Program-made: the position numbers and the translations under genes
The notes under the pieces: model-generated
The model's input: only the letters and a program-made list of their open reading frames with translations
What the model was told of the DNA's origin: nothing
Database searches by the model: none
Assembly (NCBI RefSeq): GCF_014898055.3
Contig: NW_023604295.1
Span: 138,724,676-138,788,675, forward strand
From: Talpa occidentalis
Lineage: Eukaryota > Chordata > Mammalia > Eulipotyphla > Talpidae
DNA length: 64,000 nucleotides
Direction: 5' to 3'
Shown here: one piece after another, positions 1-12,943 of the stretch
Position numbering within the stretch: position 1 is the stretch's first letter
Layout of the letters: the number at the start of each line of letters is the position of its first letter

Positions 1-295
1 CATAGAATCATTCAGCTTTTTATTCACTTCTGCTCAGATAATTGTCTTTATGAACAACTTTTGAAGTGACTTTAAGATATGTGGTTTTGACTGACAATTC
101 TTCTAGTCAAATAATAATATCACTTTGGTTCTATGATATATTATAAAAATATCATATAAATATCAATTTGAATTTTTTTCAATTGTTGAATTTTTTTCTT
201 GAATTTAAAAAGTTTTAGATGGAGCTACTTTGAATTGTTACCAGGTTTTGGAGTTCCTCGGTCCTTGATTACGGCCATTAAAGCACCCAAAGCCA
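1..295. other. AT-rich intergenic DNA, nothing recognised
   Basis: Low-GC sequence with short T and A runs and no convincing coding frame or repeat family that I recognise. Confidence 0.5.
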
Positions 296-790
296 CATCT
301 AGCAAAGCAAAGCAAAGTTTATTTAGAGACAGTGCACCCGGGAAGGCGTCCAGGAGGGCAGAGCCCAGGGCAGAACAACTGTGAGGGCAGGCGGCAGCCT
401 CCTGGCTTACATGGGGTGCAGGAAGCTGCTCACTCAGACCGTTCCTGGGGTGCGCTGCACAGGTGCTCCCCGGGTGTCGGTTGTTAGTGCAGCCAGCAGT
501 TTTTTAGTTATTCCCTTTGCCTTCTGCTCTCTGGGGTGTCGCTAGTCAGCCCAGCATCAGGTTGGGGCGGGCGGAACTCTGCCTTCCACTTTGTGCTTCT
601 TGCTTTCCTTGGGCTTTATCTGCTGCCTATAAGTTGGGTGGGGGATGCCTTATCCCCTCTGGGCATGTTCTGGTTCTCCCCTGGCCTTATAGGTTCTGGG
701 CGGCATTTCCTGGGGGCTGGGGATAGTTGGCCATTTAATTTCCTTTAAATATTCCCTCCCTCACCTCCCACCCCAACTGCCTAACAAACT
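296..790 (-). mobile_element. possible solo LTR (endogenous retrovirus-like), antisense
   Basis: This block is clearly more GC-rich than its flanks. Read on the minus strand it has an LTR-like order: TATA-like ACTTATAGG and CCTATAAGG motifs in a GC-rich upstream part (about 625-695), then an AATAAA signal near 318-323 (plus-strand GTTTATTT). I could not define TG...CA termini or a target-site duplication and do not recognise the family. A GC-rich non-LTR stretch is the alternative. Confidence 0.35.
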
Positions 791-2145
791 AGCTAAAGAA
801 CTTTATTTAGGGTGCTGGGAGCAAATGCACGTTTCCCTCCCAGCCATCACTCTGAGTCCAACCCCCACTTGGGTCAATAGAACAGGGAATTGGTGGCTGA
901 AGACTGGGGTAGAGTTTTTATTCCTTTTAAATGGCCCTCCATTGTCATTTAATGTTGTGTTCCCTAAGGCTTATTTCATAGAAGAACACATTTCCTGAGA
1001 GGTTATAGGTAATGTTACTGATTCTGAAGGATCTCTGTCTGACTTCCACCAACTAACCCCACAAACTTTGAAAGGCCCAGCAGGTATGAAATGAGGAGCG
1101 ATCACTAAGGAGTAGGAGAGGGTAGTGAGTGTCAGGCCAAGCTCTCAGCCTGAGATGGGCAGAGCTCCTGGCTCGAGGGGCTGGTAACCTGGGAGGGGCA
1201 GAGGAGAGCAGAGTTGTAGCACACTGTAGGCTGGCCTGCGCTGGGGCAGGCACCCAGGTCACATGCTTCTTCATACATGGACTGTCTCATTAGCATCCAA
1301 AGTTTCCATCCAGGGTGTTGGGTTTAACATGTTCGTGTTCAGCCACAGAGACCTCCACCCCATCCCTCCTCCCCAGACAGCCACCTGTCTCTGTGATGTC
1401 CTGAAGTTTCGGCTGGTTCTGGAGCCATTACTGAGGACAGGAAGCTTCTGCTTCTCCCTATGAGTCAGCTTAATTCCTCTTTGCCTGCAGCTCAATGACA
1501 GGAGGCTAGGCAAGCAAGTTCTAGGTCCAAGGGATAATAGTAAGGAATTAAAAGGGTCCCAGGATTAAATGTGTCTGTGAAACATTAGCTAAAACAACAC
1601 TGTGAAAGAATTTCTATCTCCAATAGAATAATATGACATGTATATCGCACAAACAAGATTAACCATGGGATCCTTTTATTTGATGAAGTCTCGTCAGACT
1701 AAATTTCTTGGAACACACGTTAAGAAATTTGTTTCTTGCTTTTTAAGGAACCAAAATTAACTGAGGAAGATAAATATCCACTGAGACACTGAAGAGAGGA
1801 AAACCTCATGGCTATGATAATTTACTAACGTGTGCTACTGTGATGTTAGCATTATATAAAACAGAGCAATGGTAAAAATAAATTATTTGTTTTATAGCTG
1901 CCTAAAACACACCTCAGCAGCTAAATTAGTTTGACTTGTATGGTGTTTAAGGCCCCGCCAAAGGCATATAGACATTTCATAAATGCTCTACATGCTGCAG
2001 TTTGAAAAAACTTTAATTGTATTTTGCATCTTAATAAAAATTTACGGCAGTCTTCTTTCTTCTTTTTTTTAAAGCAGTCATTGGGTGTCTAAATCCAAAG
2101 TGTTTTTAGTGCTACATCATTGAGCATTAAGACACAGACCCTTTC
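791..2145. other. unassigned intergenic DNA, possible conserved element near 1,800-2,040
   Basis: No repeat or gene recognised. The 1,800-2,040 part is AT-rich but complex, with several TAAT/ATTA core motifs and no low-complexity character, as often seen in conserved non-coding elements. That is an impression, not an alignment result. Confidence 0.4.
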
Positions 2146-2149
2146 TAAA

Positions 2150-3420
2150 TAAGTCACAATTTAGTAGAAGATGCAAATATGTATTTTAAAATTGGAATGC
2201 AATGTGACACATGTAACATTGAAAGTAAGTTCAAAGCAGAAAGGCAAAGAAGACAATAGCAATGAATTCTCAGAGAATGATAAGGAATGTTTTCTGGGCA
2301 GACATCATTTGAATCTTGGAAACAAAATAGAAGTTTGGTAACGAAACATGCCAGTTGATTCCAGCACCAAGAATAAATATTTAAAGGCAATGAGATGAGA
2401 AACAATTTGATGAATGTAGAAAAACCAAAGTATTTACTATTATTGGACTATCTCGAAGAGAAAAGAGCAAAGTAGAAAGACGTAAGGCTTAAAGACTTGG
2501 CAAGGGTCAGATAATTAATGCTTCGTGTGCTTTGTACCAAAACCCTGGGGGTAACACAGACATTGAACTGAGAGGATTTTAAAAAGGCGGGGGGCCCTGA
2601 TAAAGCAAGACCACAAAAGTGGCTTTAGAGCAGTATAGACTGGCCAGAGTTAGGCAAAACAATCAGTAGGCATTACAATTATCCAAGTGTGAGATGACAA
2701 GGCCATAAACCAAAGCACTTGATGTGACATATGGAGATAGGGCGTATTTGAGATATTCATGACATAAGTTTAGTAATACTTGTCACTGATTGGATTATAT
2801 GGAATCATAAGAAATAGACTCAGAATGACTCCCAGCTGCATTGCTTTGCTTATACTGGAGGGATAACGATGTTTATAATGAGATAGGAACTACAGAAAAG
2901 TGAGTATTACTTTCAAGAGCAAAAATCAAGTTTCTTTTTTTCTAATGTATAAATTTTGGAGCTCCTTAGGGATGTAAAGGAAGAGAACTTAATAGAGAAT
3001 TGGTTACATTTTGCTTTGTGTTCCATACATAAAAAAGTATTTTTTGCTAAGTTGTACATTTACATGGCATCAGCTTTTAGGTGGTGGATACAAGTGTACT
3101 TGGAATAGAAAATAGATGTTTAAAAGCAAAGACGACCATTAGATAACCCTAAGTACAAAGATGTAGAGTCTTAAAAAGGACTTACATCTGGGAGTGTAAG
3201 GTGTGAAGGCAGAATGACAATTTTAGAGGGAGTTGTCAGAAGGAAAAAGGCAAAGGCCAGATGCCTCTGAAGGTATCCTGAGGTGGAGTTGAAACCTGTT
3301 TTAGGATTTGGCATCATTTGGAACTTTGCTAGAATAATTTCAGTGACACCAGGTTGCCTTAAGTGGTGGAGAGATAAGAAAATGAGAACAATAGGTTTAG
3401 GTCATTAAAAAAAAAAGTTT
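2150..3420 (+). mobile_element. degraded L2-type LINE remnant
   Basis: The stretch has the purine-rich texture of the L2 3' region on the plus strand: phrases such as a glued run of GAGATGACAAGG, AGGTGGTGGAT, and GGAGTTGTCAGAAGG in the right general order. It is interrupted by unplaceable sequence and has no open frame. Identity is low, so boundaries are approximate. Confidence 0.35.
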
Positions 3421-3424
3421 GACT

Positions 3425-3692
3425 GGGCCTCCCTGGTGGTACAGGTGATAAAGCCTTAGCGCTATCAAGCTATTGCCAGCCACTGCAGCACTAGCTCAAT
3501 CCCCAGCCAGGGAGCTACCCACATGGCACAGCAGACCTCTCCTGATTCGCCCACTGCTCCCCTCAGCAGTGTATTTCAGTCAGTCTGCCTGTTCTGCTCC
3601 CCACTCTGTCTCTGGTGAATCCTCTCATGCCCCCTCTCTGCCACATCTCTGGCCTACACCCCAGTTCTTGTATGCATAAATAGATCATTAAA
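3425..3692 (+). mobile_element. tRNA-derived SINE, copy 1
   Basis: Starts GGGCCTCCCTGGTGGTACAG, which is the tRNA-like head with a box A-type motif. It continues through the family body (CAGCAGACCTCTCCTG, TCTGTCTCTGGTGAATCC) to the CAGTTCTTGTATGCATAAAT tail. An AAAGTTTGA sequence on both sides is a plausible target-site duplication. It belongs to the older of the two subfamilies in this window. Confidence 0.85.
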
Positions 3693-3767
3693 AGAAAGTT
3701 TGAATAATAAAAAGAGAAAGAGAAGAATGGTTAGAAGGGAGCTAAAGGAAAACATGTTTAAAATGCA

Positions 3768-3819
3768 GTTGTGTGTGTTTGTGTGTGTGTGTGTGTGAGA
3801 GAGAAAGAGAGAAAGAGAA
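3768..3819 (+). repeat. (GT)n followed by (GA)n microsatellite
   Basis: A GT dinucleotide run passes directly into a GA/GAAA purine run. Confidence 0.95.
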
Positions 3820-3924
3820 CATATTTTTAGCCTACAGGGTCTGCCAGCTTGGACGCTCCTTGAGCCGGGCTGTGTGTGGCGTGTGGGTATGTTGAGGCAG
3901 TAAGGGAGAGAGGGGACCTCTTGT

Positions 3925-4045
3925 GTACTGAAGGTTGTTCAGCAATATCCAAAGCCCCGATTCTTTGGATGCCAGTAAAACAATCAAAAATGTTTCTGGA
4001 CATTACCAAATACCCTGGGAAGGGAGGTAAGAGTAACCCAGGTGG
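3925..4045 (+). mobile_element. hAT-type DNA transposon fragment
   Basis: Contains GATGCCAGTA, then AAAAATGTTTCTGGACATT and ACCAAATACCCTGGG. This matches the order in a mammal-wide non-autonomous hAT element whose fuller copy lies at 15,375-15,612. Terminal repeats are not visible. Confidence 0.5.
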
Positions 4046-5064
4046 GGGACACTCCATTAGAGAGGGAAGGCAGTGGAAAGGATTGAGAGAGGAGACACAG
4101 TGCAGCATCCACTGAGTAGAAGGCGGCTCTGGGATTCAGAAGGTGGTGAAATGTGCTTTCCTTGTACACAAGAGACTTGCCTCCCTTTGACTCCAAAATG
4201 ACGGACGGAGAGTAAGAGCGTAGAGATGCCAGGATATTTGCATCTGGAATGGAACACGGGCCAGGAAGTCAAGGGATGGCTTCCTATTTCCTCTGTGAGT
4301 GAAAGCTGAGGTCATCTGGTAAAACTGAACAAGCTGAGTAGGAGGAGTAAACAAGTGGAAATCATTCAGGATGATAAAGCTGAAGTGACCGTGAGTGGAA
4401 AAGGCCAAAAAAAAAAAAATGGAGAATGTAATCAAGACTACAAATTTGGAAAGCATGAATTTGAAGAGTAAGGAGCCAACTCTGAGCCAATGAATGACAT
4501 CATGAGAGAACTCCATCCCCTGATGGCTTTATGACTCCAGCTCCCCCCAACAAGTGCCTACCCCCCGCCAGCCCCCAGTCTCCATGTGGATGAGATCTCA
4601 GGAGCCAAGAATTACAACTCCAGAAGGCATGCTCTGAACCTGCCTTCCTGAACAGGGACTCCTGGGAGCTAAGGGCAGAGTTAAGTAAGCGGCCATACTT
4701 GCTTTATAACCGAACACTCGCATGCTCAGACTCCTGATTTCCGACTTCTCCTGGTACCTGGTACTGCTGGAAGGAGACATGTGGAGGAGACATTTACAGA
4801 CAATTCGAAGAGATATTTGAAAGAGACAAGTGGGTGAGAGACACATGGGGCAGCAGCTACTGGGCCTTGGCAGTGACAATGGCAGCCTTATCTTTACCTC
4901 ATAGTGGATTATGTGCTATATTTTGAATTTTGAGTCTGTCCTTCTGTCCCAGGTCTCTGGGATCTGCTGAACTCTTTTCTTATAGTTCTCTGCTAGAAGT
5001 TACTTTAGACTTGCGTCAAATTTTTCGGTGTCCCTGCTCAGAGCCAAACCTGTTGACTGGGTTT
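4046..5064. other. unassigned intergenic DNA
   Basis: No gene recognised. A short poly-A run lies near 4,409-4,421. The 4,500-4,900 part is more GC-rich and could be an old LTR, but I cannot name it. Short open frames here show no domain. Confidence 0.4.
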
Positions 5065-5348
5065 TATTTATTTATTTGTTTGTTTGTTTATTTATTTATT
5101 TATATAAGAAGTGGGGTACAGGCCAGAGGTGTGGGGGTGGGGGGGAGAGGATTCACCAGAGACAAAGTGGGGAGCAGAATAGGCAGAGCTACTAAAATAC
5201 ACTGCTAAGGGGAGCAGCGGGGAGACAGGAGAGGTCTGCTGCTCCATGTGGGTCAGCTCTCTGGTGGGGGAATCGAACTCATGCCACAGTGGCAGGTAAT
5301 AGCTTGATAATGCTGAGACTTTAACCCCTGCACCACCAGGGAGGCCCC
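5065..5348 (-). mobile_element. tRNA-derived SINE, copy 2
   Basis: Reverse-complement copy: TTTATTTATT tail at the left, then CAGGCCAGAGG, AGGAGAGGTCTGCTG and ending CACCAGGGAGGCCCC. Flanking TGACTGGGT-type sequences at both ends form a target-site duplication. Confidence 0.85.
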
Positions 5349-7967
5349 CTGACTGGGTATTTGTCCATAAGGGGATTGGTAACTTTTGGAGTTTTATTGG
5401 GAAACTATTATTGGAAATCCTTGTTCTCTTTCTCTCTGTCTCTCTATATATGTATATATTCATACCTGTTCTATTTAAAATCTATTTAAAATCACACTAA
5501 CAGTCTGCTTCCTTTGCTTTTGTGAATATAGACAGCAGGGCTTCATTTTAGAGCATGCACCCCTTAAAACTTTGGGGTCCCTAGGTAATCCTTGGTTGTG
5601 CACCAAATGAATGAATACCAATGTTAATATGACTGTTTTCTCCCTAGCCACATCTAGCCCCTTGGTTAAAGGAATAAAGAGGGTTGATTATGTGATTGCT
5701 ACAGTTTGGGATATTTGTAGGTCAGATGGCGTAGCAGCAGGTTGGATCATGGACAAAGACAAGGTAATTGCACATAACTTCAGAAATTAGTTGATCTTAG
5801 GAAATATCTAGTTCAATGGTTTTTAACCTAGAGTTAATCAATGAGGTTTCTTTAAAAACAATCAAATGATGTTGCTTTAATTCTTAAATCCAGAAGTAGC
5901 ATTTGTATATTTGAGTAATATTTAGCATATTTCATATTTTAAAATCCACTTGTATAGTATTTTCTGCGTACTGTATCTTCATATTTACCTACTTAAATTA
6001 ACATACTTGACTTGTTGATTTGTAAGATATCTTTATAAATTAAAGAAATTAACCCTCTGTGATAAGTATTACAAATATTTATCTTAGAATTTTTGTCTTC
6101 TGACTTTACTGTGGTATTATTCAGGAATTTTTAATTTTTAGGTATCAATTAAGCTCAAAATGTCCCACAAAAATTTAGAAGTTTTGTAACATCCTTAGAA
6201 AAATTTTCCCATTACAAGTATTTATATATAATCATTATCCATATTTTCTGCTAAATTTTTATGTGTTTCTTTTTATATTTTTGCATTTGTGAATCATGGA
6301 AATTTATTTTAGCAGAAGTAACTGCCTAAGCATGAGTCATTAAATACCATCTTCTCCCCACTGTTATGCCATGCTATTTTTTTTTAAATAACTGCTTATT
6401 GTTTGTGTCTGCTCTTGAACCCTTTATTTGGTTTATTTATCTGTTTATTTTGAAATTTGTGCATATTTAAAAGCTCCAGGAGAGATACACAACACAGAGA
6501 GTGATTATTAGGTGTGACTCCTCATCTTATGATGAGAGTCTGAGAATTTAAGTGATTTATTAGAGATTATCCAGGTGTTTTGGGAGAAGCCAACTCAATC
6601 CCAAATGTTCACAATTCCCTGTTGAGTATGGGCTACACTATGGCCTCACTAGCTTCTTATAGATTCTCGAGCTTCCTTTCACACAGGCTTGGACTAGACC
6701 TCAGATGAGTCAATCAGATTGACTCAGTGTGGAAGCCAGTTGTGGGGGTTCCACAGACAATAGTGGGGAATTCCACAGATTGCTAATGGGAAGAGAAAAT
6801 GTTTGGAGGCAGGAATACACAATAGTCATGAAAGTGTCTTACTTTATATATTGCAAGTGAGAAACAAAAGGAGTGTGAATTCTTTTGGGTTATGATGTAG
6901 ATTGGGCTGAAAATATGTGGTTTTGTAATTGGAATTTGGAGATGTGCCCAAGATGAACAGATATTTAATAAACTATGTGCTAATATTAATGGTCCATACA
7001 CAACTGTTTCTTTACAAAAATTTTGCATGACTGCCAGTTCATAGAAAATATTTTCCTTTGTGCTAGTATGAAGGTTAAGAAATAAAGAACATTTTATTGA
7101 TAATTGTGTAGTTTCTACCTCAAAGTTTCAGCAACAGTTTGACTTTGCATTTCCTCAAATTTAGAATGCATTGATTTTATTAGCAGATAGGTTTGTTGTA
7201 CTATAGTTCTTTACAATTATTTTAAAAGTTAAGAAAAAAAAATAAAAGAGCCATGCTATTTTGAAAACCAATCCCACGAGACAGAGATGTTAGGAAATCA
7301 TTTTAAAGTTTGTATATAATTAACAGACCAACACAAAAGTCTTTGAATGTATGAAATTCTAGTCACAAGCCAACTCTATCAACTGAGGTAGGAGATGTCG
7401 AAGAGGTTCATATTACATAGAACCCTAAATAGAGGTATTGACTGCTTTCATCCAACATGCATATATGCAGGGGATAGTAGTAGAGAGATGACCTGAATAG
7501 ACTTTACAACATAGAAAGTATTAATATTAATATTTATATTAACTACAGATTATATAATCTTCATGTGGTGGCGTTGTCAGTGGAAATTGTTATTAAGTCC
7601 AGATTTTCTTTGCTTTTTTTTCCCTAACACAAGGCATAAAGAAGAGACAAAATAAAGAAGTTTTGAACATAAACTCCACCCGTGAATCAATGGCAAACAC
7701 TAACTGGTTTGAAACTTTAGCCAACTGAAAATTTGATGCCCTGTGACTTGCAAATTGCTTTACTGCTTCTGAAATAAAAGTCGAACAAATCAGTAGACTG
7801 ATCCTTATTCAACTATGAGACTTAACCCTGTAAGAGTCTTAGGATTTGATTTAAACACATTCCTTGTGGAGAATGAGTTATCATATAAGCACAACATTTT
7901 AACTTTAGATGCTTCTTGTTTAGGGCAAAGAGGACACTTTTGGTATCTGATTAAGAGTTCCAAAATT
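5349..7967. other. AT-rich intergenic DNA with weak L1 and MIR remnants
   Basis: No gene recognised. About 5,990-6,300 reads like an antisense fragment of an old L1. About 6,480-6,600 resembles an antisense MIR core. Both are too degraded for firm calls. The remainder has no recognisable content. Confidence 0.35.
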
Positions 7968-8237
7968 GGGACCTTCCTGGTGGTGCAAAGGGTTAAGACA
8001 CAACCTATGAAGCTATCCACAACCACTGCAGCAAAAGTTCGATCCCCGGCCAGGGAGCTACCCACAAGGTGCAGCAGACCTCTCCTGACTTGCCCACTGC
8101 TCCCCTCAGTAGTGTATATCAGCAGATCTGCCTGTTGTGTTCCCCACTCTGTCTCTGGTGAATCCTCTCACCCCCACACCTCTGGCCTGTACCCCAGTTC
8201 TTGCATGCATAAATAAATAAATCTTTTTTTAAAAAAA
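7968..8237 (+). mobile_element. tRNA-derived SINE, copy 3, with 16-bp target-site duplication
   Basis: Full-length copy from GGGACCTTCCTGGTGGTGCA to ATAAATAAATAAATC and an A-rich tail. AGAGTTCCAAAATTGG is present exactly on both sides, a clear target-site duplication typical of L1-driven retroposition. Confidence 0.9.
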
Positions 8238-9164
8238 AGAGTTCCAAAATTGGAGTTTTGAGTTTGGGCAAAAATGAAAGCACTAGAATCAACGTATTGT
8301 CTAAGTTTGGAACAGCTGAGTCGTAAGTAAATCACGATGTAAATTATGGTGGATTTTAGGTAATATGATTAGATTCTTAAAATGTTGGATTCTTTTCCTT
8401 TCTTGGAGGATAATTAATTAATTAATAATTAAGTCTAAATTAATTCTTACCCACTTGGAATCAGGTTGAGTAAAATTGTGTATAGTGGATATGGTAGAAT
8501 TATAGAGACTTTTGCCATATATGTAAAGTTTTGAAGACAATCAGTCTCTGAACAGGAAAGAGAATACCACTAGCAGAATCTCAACTTATCATACAGTAGT
8601 GATATGGTCAAGGTCAGGATCTTTTTTTCCTCATCACTAATTGTTTATGCTGCTGTGGATAAAACCACTAGCCATATGTCGTAGCTAGGTCTATAGTAGA
8701 AATTCTCTGATGAAAGGATCCTCTCCTAAATTCCTTTCATTCTGATATTTACTACCATATCAAAGACCCTCAATCTCCCACATCCTCTTTTTTTCTTTAT
8801 TAATACATGTTCTCTGGAAGATTCAAGACCAGCTATTTGTAAGTTAACATTAAATTAATAAACTATTGTTTCCAAGTGAGTTGCACTTAAAAGTATTTTT
8901 GAAATTACACTGAAACTAGATATTATCTTTTAAAAATCATTCATACTCATATGGCACAAATATCCTTATTGATTTTAGAATCAAGGATTGATTTTAACAT
9001 TTATTGGTGCCTTGGAGAATTTTGAATAGTTTCTTGAAAATTATGAGTGTGTATTTGATTTTCATACATCAGGCATAGTTAATAAATATAAGTCCTGTTA
9101 TATCTGAATTAATACATTACATTATCCATATGTATGTAGAAGAAAATCTTTCGCATACAAGTCA
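8238..9164. other. unassigned intergenic DNA
   Basis: AT-rich. A short TTAA tandem lies near 8,410-8,430. No gene or named repeat recognised. Confidence 0.4.
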
Positions 9165-9295
9165 AATATTATCTCAAAACAATTCCATGTGGAGGCAAAC
9201 AAGAAATATTATTATTATTTCCTCAGATAAGACCTTGAAATCCACTTCAAGACAAATCAAGACCTAGATTCCGGAGTTCATAATGGAGTTTATCT
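9165..9295 (-). mobile_element. MIR remnant, antisense
   Basis: Shows the reverse-complement MIR core: TATTATTATTATTTCCTCAGATAAG, split here as a run at 9,208-9,232, followed by AAATCAAGACCTAGATTCC, equivalent to the MIR gene-like head. Degraded throughout. Confidence 0.5.
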
Positions 9296-9564
9296 CTCAC
9301 TTTGTGTAAGTTTTTAACTAAAAATTCTAAGGAAAGAACTGTTTGTGATTTCTATTAAATACCTTTTCTTCTTAACCTTTTTCTTCTTAACACATTTTCA
9401 ACTATGTTGAAATCTAGAGAACATTTCCTTCACTTCATCATGTACCCACAGAATTTCAGGGATAAACCACGGGATAATGAACGCTGCAACGCTATTCTGG
9501 AAATACACACCCATGTTGAAATCCTAGTCAACAATTCTAATAGCAGATAGTGAGACATGGTGAA

Positions 9565-9861
9565 ATCATGAATTATGAGGGAGGTCCAAAGTTGTGGGAT
9601 AATTTCAGATTGGGCATGTCAGTTACTGGAGAGGGCAGAGGGTAAGGACATGTTAGGCAGGGAGAACAGTGTTAGCCCAAACACAGGGATATGAAAGACC
9701 ACGGAATGGTCAGAGAAGATGAGTCTGGAGGCCAACTGGGGGAAGGAAGTAGTAGGTCATGTAGTAAGAGGCACTGTAGGCTGATATAAAGAGCTGTCTA
9801 TGTCATGCTAGAAGTTTTGAAATGTTCTTTAGGAGAGGATAACATGTGGTCAGAATAATGG
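9565..9861 (+). mobile_element. L2 3'-region remnant
   Basis: Reads in L2 order: GGGCAGAGGGTAAGGACATG, GGCAGGGAGAACAGTG, AAACACAGGGATATGAAAG, GGTCATGTAGTAAGAGGCAC and TAGGAGAGGATAACATG. SINE copy 4 is inserted at its right end. Confidence 0.5.
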
Positions 9862-10129
9862 CTTTTTTTTTTTAGATTTATTTATTTATGCATCCAAGAA
9901 CTGGGGTACAGGCCACACATATGGGGGGTGAGAGGACTCACCAGAGACAGAGTGGGTAACAGAACAGGAAGATTGGCTGAAATACACTGCTGAGGGGAGC
10001 AACGGGTGAGTCAGGAGAGGTCTGCTGCACCATGTGGGTAGCTCCCTGGCTGGGGATCGAACTCGTGCTGCAGAGGCTGCGGCTAGCTACATAGATTGTG
10101 TTTTAACCCCTTGCACAATCAAGGAGGCA
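9862..10129 (-). mobile_element. tRNA-derived SINE, copy 4
   Basis: Reverse-complement copy from the T-rich tail to CAAGGAGGCA. CAGAATAATGG flanks both ends (9,851-9,861 and 10,130-10,140), a target-site duplication. Confidence 0.85.
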
Positions 10130-10147
10130 CAGAATAATGGTTTTGAT

Positions 10148-10454
10148 GGTATATGTTGAAGACATAGCCCCCAAGGTGATGGCTTTTGAAGATGAAATTT
10201 TGGGGAGATAATGAGGTTTAAACAAAGCCATGAAGGGATTAGTGTCCTTGAAAGAAGAGACCAGAGATCTTGCTAGCTCCCTTGTGAGGATACAGGAGAA
10301 AGCAGCCTCTGCAAGCTAGGGAGATGGCTCTCAACAGGAACAGAATTGGCCGCACCTTGATTCCTAAGCTCGAGAATAGTGAGAAATAAACGTCTGTTTT
10401 TAAGCCATGCCATTTAGACTATTTTGTTATAGCAGCGCTAGCAGATTAAGACGA
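10148..10454 (+). mobile_element. MaLR LTR (MST/MLT1-like)
   Basis: Contains ATATGTTGAAGACATAGCC near the left, ATTAGTGTCCTTGAAAGAAG in the middle, and the 3' signature GAGAAATAAACGTCTG then TTTTGTTATAGCAGCGC. These are the diagnostic parts of an ERVL-MaLR LTR in plus orientation. Confidence 0.7.
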
Positions 10455-10785
10455 GGATACTGAGGTATCGGTGAAAAGCTGTGGAACTTATATACCAAGA
10501 ACAGAGCAACGCTGGTTAATCAAAATGGACTGACCTGAAGATATATATATATATTTTTTGGCCAATTTACATAAGAGTGATGGGTCTGAAGGTAATACAG
10601 TGTTTTTCTAACCTAAAAAGTCCTAACTCTTGTGAGCAGGTTAGCGCAAGTCACCATGATGATCATCTTAATAACTAAGCTTGTGTACAGACCCAGAGCT
10701 GAATGGAGTTTTACCAATTAAATTTTGTCAATTGTACTAAAAAGTCATCTCATTTGTGTTATAATTGTAGATAGTATTACTTTTC
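10455..10785. other. unassigned intergenic DNA
   Basis: A short (TA)n run lies near 10,540-10,555. Nothing else recognised. Confidence 0.4.
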
Positions 10786-12930
10786 ATGTTTAGTCTATAT
10801 ATTTTTAATTTTGTAATTTTTCTTAATCTGTTTTATTTTAATCTGCTTGTTTAATCTGCCTTTTTTTTTTTAGAAAACTAAGATTCCGTTTTATATCTCA
10901 GCTTATTCCATCTCATTGTGCTTTTTCTCTTTGCTATTTATTTTTTTGTTATCATTTAAACTGTTGCTCATTTTCTAACTTTTTAAGTTGAAACTTAGCT
11001 CATTTCTTTTCAATATATTTTGCTTTTTGTTATGTGAACACATATATTCAAAGATCTAAATTTTCTTGTGTTACTTTAGTTTTTGACATAAATTTTAATA
11101 TGTGGTAGACTCTGTAATTCAGTTTTGTGTTTCTTCTAATTTTCATTGCAATTGCTTTTCAACCCAAGGGCAATTGAGTCATCTGTGTTTTTACTTTGCA
11201 AACATATGGGACTATTTTAGTTATCCTTTTGTTAGTGATTTCTAATTTTTCAGCATTATGCTTTGCATCATAGGTTGTATGATGCTGATTCTTTGGAATT
11301 TGGAGGCTTCCTGTGTGATATAGTATACATTTGTTTTTCAAGTCTCCAAAGAATGTATATTATGACCCTGTTAAATGTAAAACTGTATTATATGAATAGT
11401 AGTCCAAGTTCACTTATTGTGTTGCTTAGATCTTTCATAGGCTTAGTCCATTATTACATTTTAATCTATAAATTTTGGAAGAGAATTTACAATATCTAAT
11501 TTCAGTTTTAATTTTCTTCCTGAAGTTTTATATTTTTTATATGATTTGATTTAAAATTAGTAAATGTGAATGCACTTATATTAGCTTAGTTTATGGTTCT
11601 TTTTCACCAGCATGTAATTTTCTTTTTTAATTCTTTTCATGTGTTTTAATTTGAAATGTCTATTTTTAATGTTAAACTTTCTTTCTACTTTTTAAAACTG
11701 GCATGGTTTAAATTTATCAGGCATATGTTTTTCATCTCGATTTTTCTTACTTTATGTATTCTTTCATTTTATACATGTCTTTGATATGCCACAGATGACT
11801 TGAAAATAATTTAAAAATCCAAGTTGAGAGTCTTTTGATCAAAGATTTTATACCTTTTTATATAACTACTATTTTTTTCTGCCATTTTGCTTTATGTTTT
11901 CCATTAATCATGATTTTCCCCACCTGCCTTACTTTCTCTGAGGTAGATCAAGCTTGTTGTTGTTGCTTTGAAAGTTTTGACTTCTATCTTAATTTTTCCA
12001 GGAGCTACTCTTATTGAGAGTATGCATACTTACATGAACCTTAGGTTTGGTCTCCCCTACAAGCAAAGTGAGTAAATTGGCTGTCCTCTCCTCTCCTTTG
12101 CTCTTTCTACCACCTTATTGCATTGATTTCAGATTTTCATGTATTTGGTATGTAAGCGGAGTGTTACTGTTATTTAGAAGATACTAAATTTTTCTTAGTT
12201 ATTTTCTTATTCCTACTTCATATACCTGGCAGATCCTCCCCCTGGATCCATTTCTTTTGTCATTAAGCCTCATTAAAGTCAGTTTTCTTGTACTGAAATT
12301 TTGTACTCATTCATGTCTGAGAGATTTTTTAAATCACCTTCAATTTAAATGCTAATTTTTATTGGCTCTGCTGCTTAAAATTATTTTGTTTTTGAATCTT
12401 TGAAAACTTTACTGCATTGCATTCTGTCATGTGATTGTTAAGAAGTCTGATGTCAAAGGATGATATGCAAACTTTCCAAAATTTCACAGGGTTACTTTTG
12501 TTTCTACATTCACTGTACATCCACTTCTGAGCTCTTTCATCTTTGCTTTCATTACGAGAAATTCATGAGCATCTTGACTTCAATTATTTTTTAATTTCTA
12601 TTTACTTCTTTTTGTATGACTTTTATAAATGTGTTAGTGCTTGTGCTCTATTTTTCAAATCTCATCTTTGTCTTTTTCCATTCATTCCTTCTCATGCCTT
12701 TTGGAAGATAACTTTTCCCAAGTCTTGCAGCCTACTGATTTATTTATAATCTGTGGAGAGCACACTCTTCAACCCATGCATTAAATTCTGTTTCAGCAAT
12801 TACATTTTCCATATATAATATCTTTGGTATTTCTCTTACATCCCTATTCCATATTCCCAATATCTTTTCATATACCTGAGGATATTTATTATTCTTAATT
12901 AAATTTCTTGTTTTTCAGGATTATGAATTC
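10786..12930 (-). mobile_element. ancient L1 remnant, antisense
   Basis: T-rich on the plus strand because an A-rich L1 is inserted antisense. Around 11,335-11,450 it reads as the reverse complement of the L1 region with CCAAAGAATGTATATTATGA and GTTGCTTAGATCTTTCATAG. Around 12,300-12,480 comes another L1-like block (GATTGTTAAGAAGTCTGATG). No long frame survives. Several separate fragments are possible. Confidence 0.5.
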
Positions 12931-12943
12931 TTCTTCTAGAGAG

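Noticed and set aside
3425..3692. Functional tRNA genes at the SINE heads
   Set aside because: The heads keep box A/B-like motifs but cannot form a full cloverleaf and continue into a SINE body and A-rich tail.
4136..4516. 126-codon minus-strand frame
   Set aside because: Hydrophobic stretch but no recognisable domain, overlapped by other frames of similar length. Consistent with chance.
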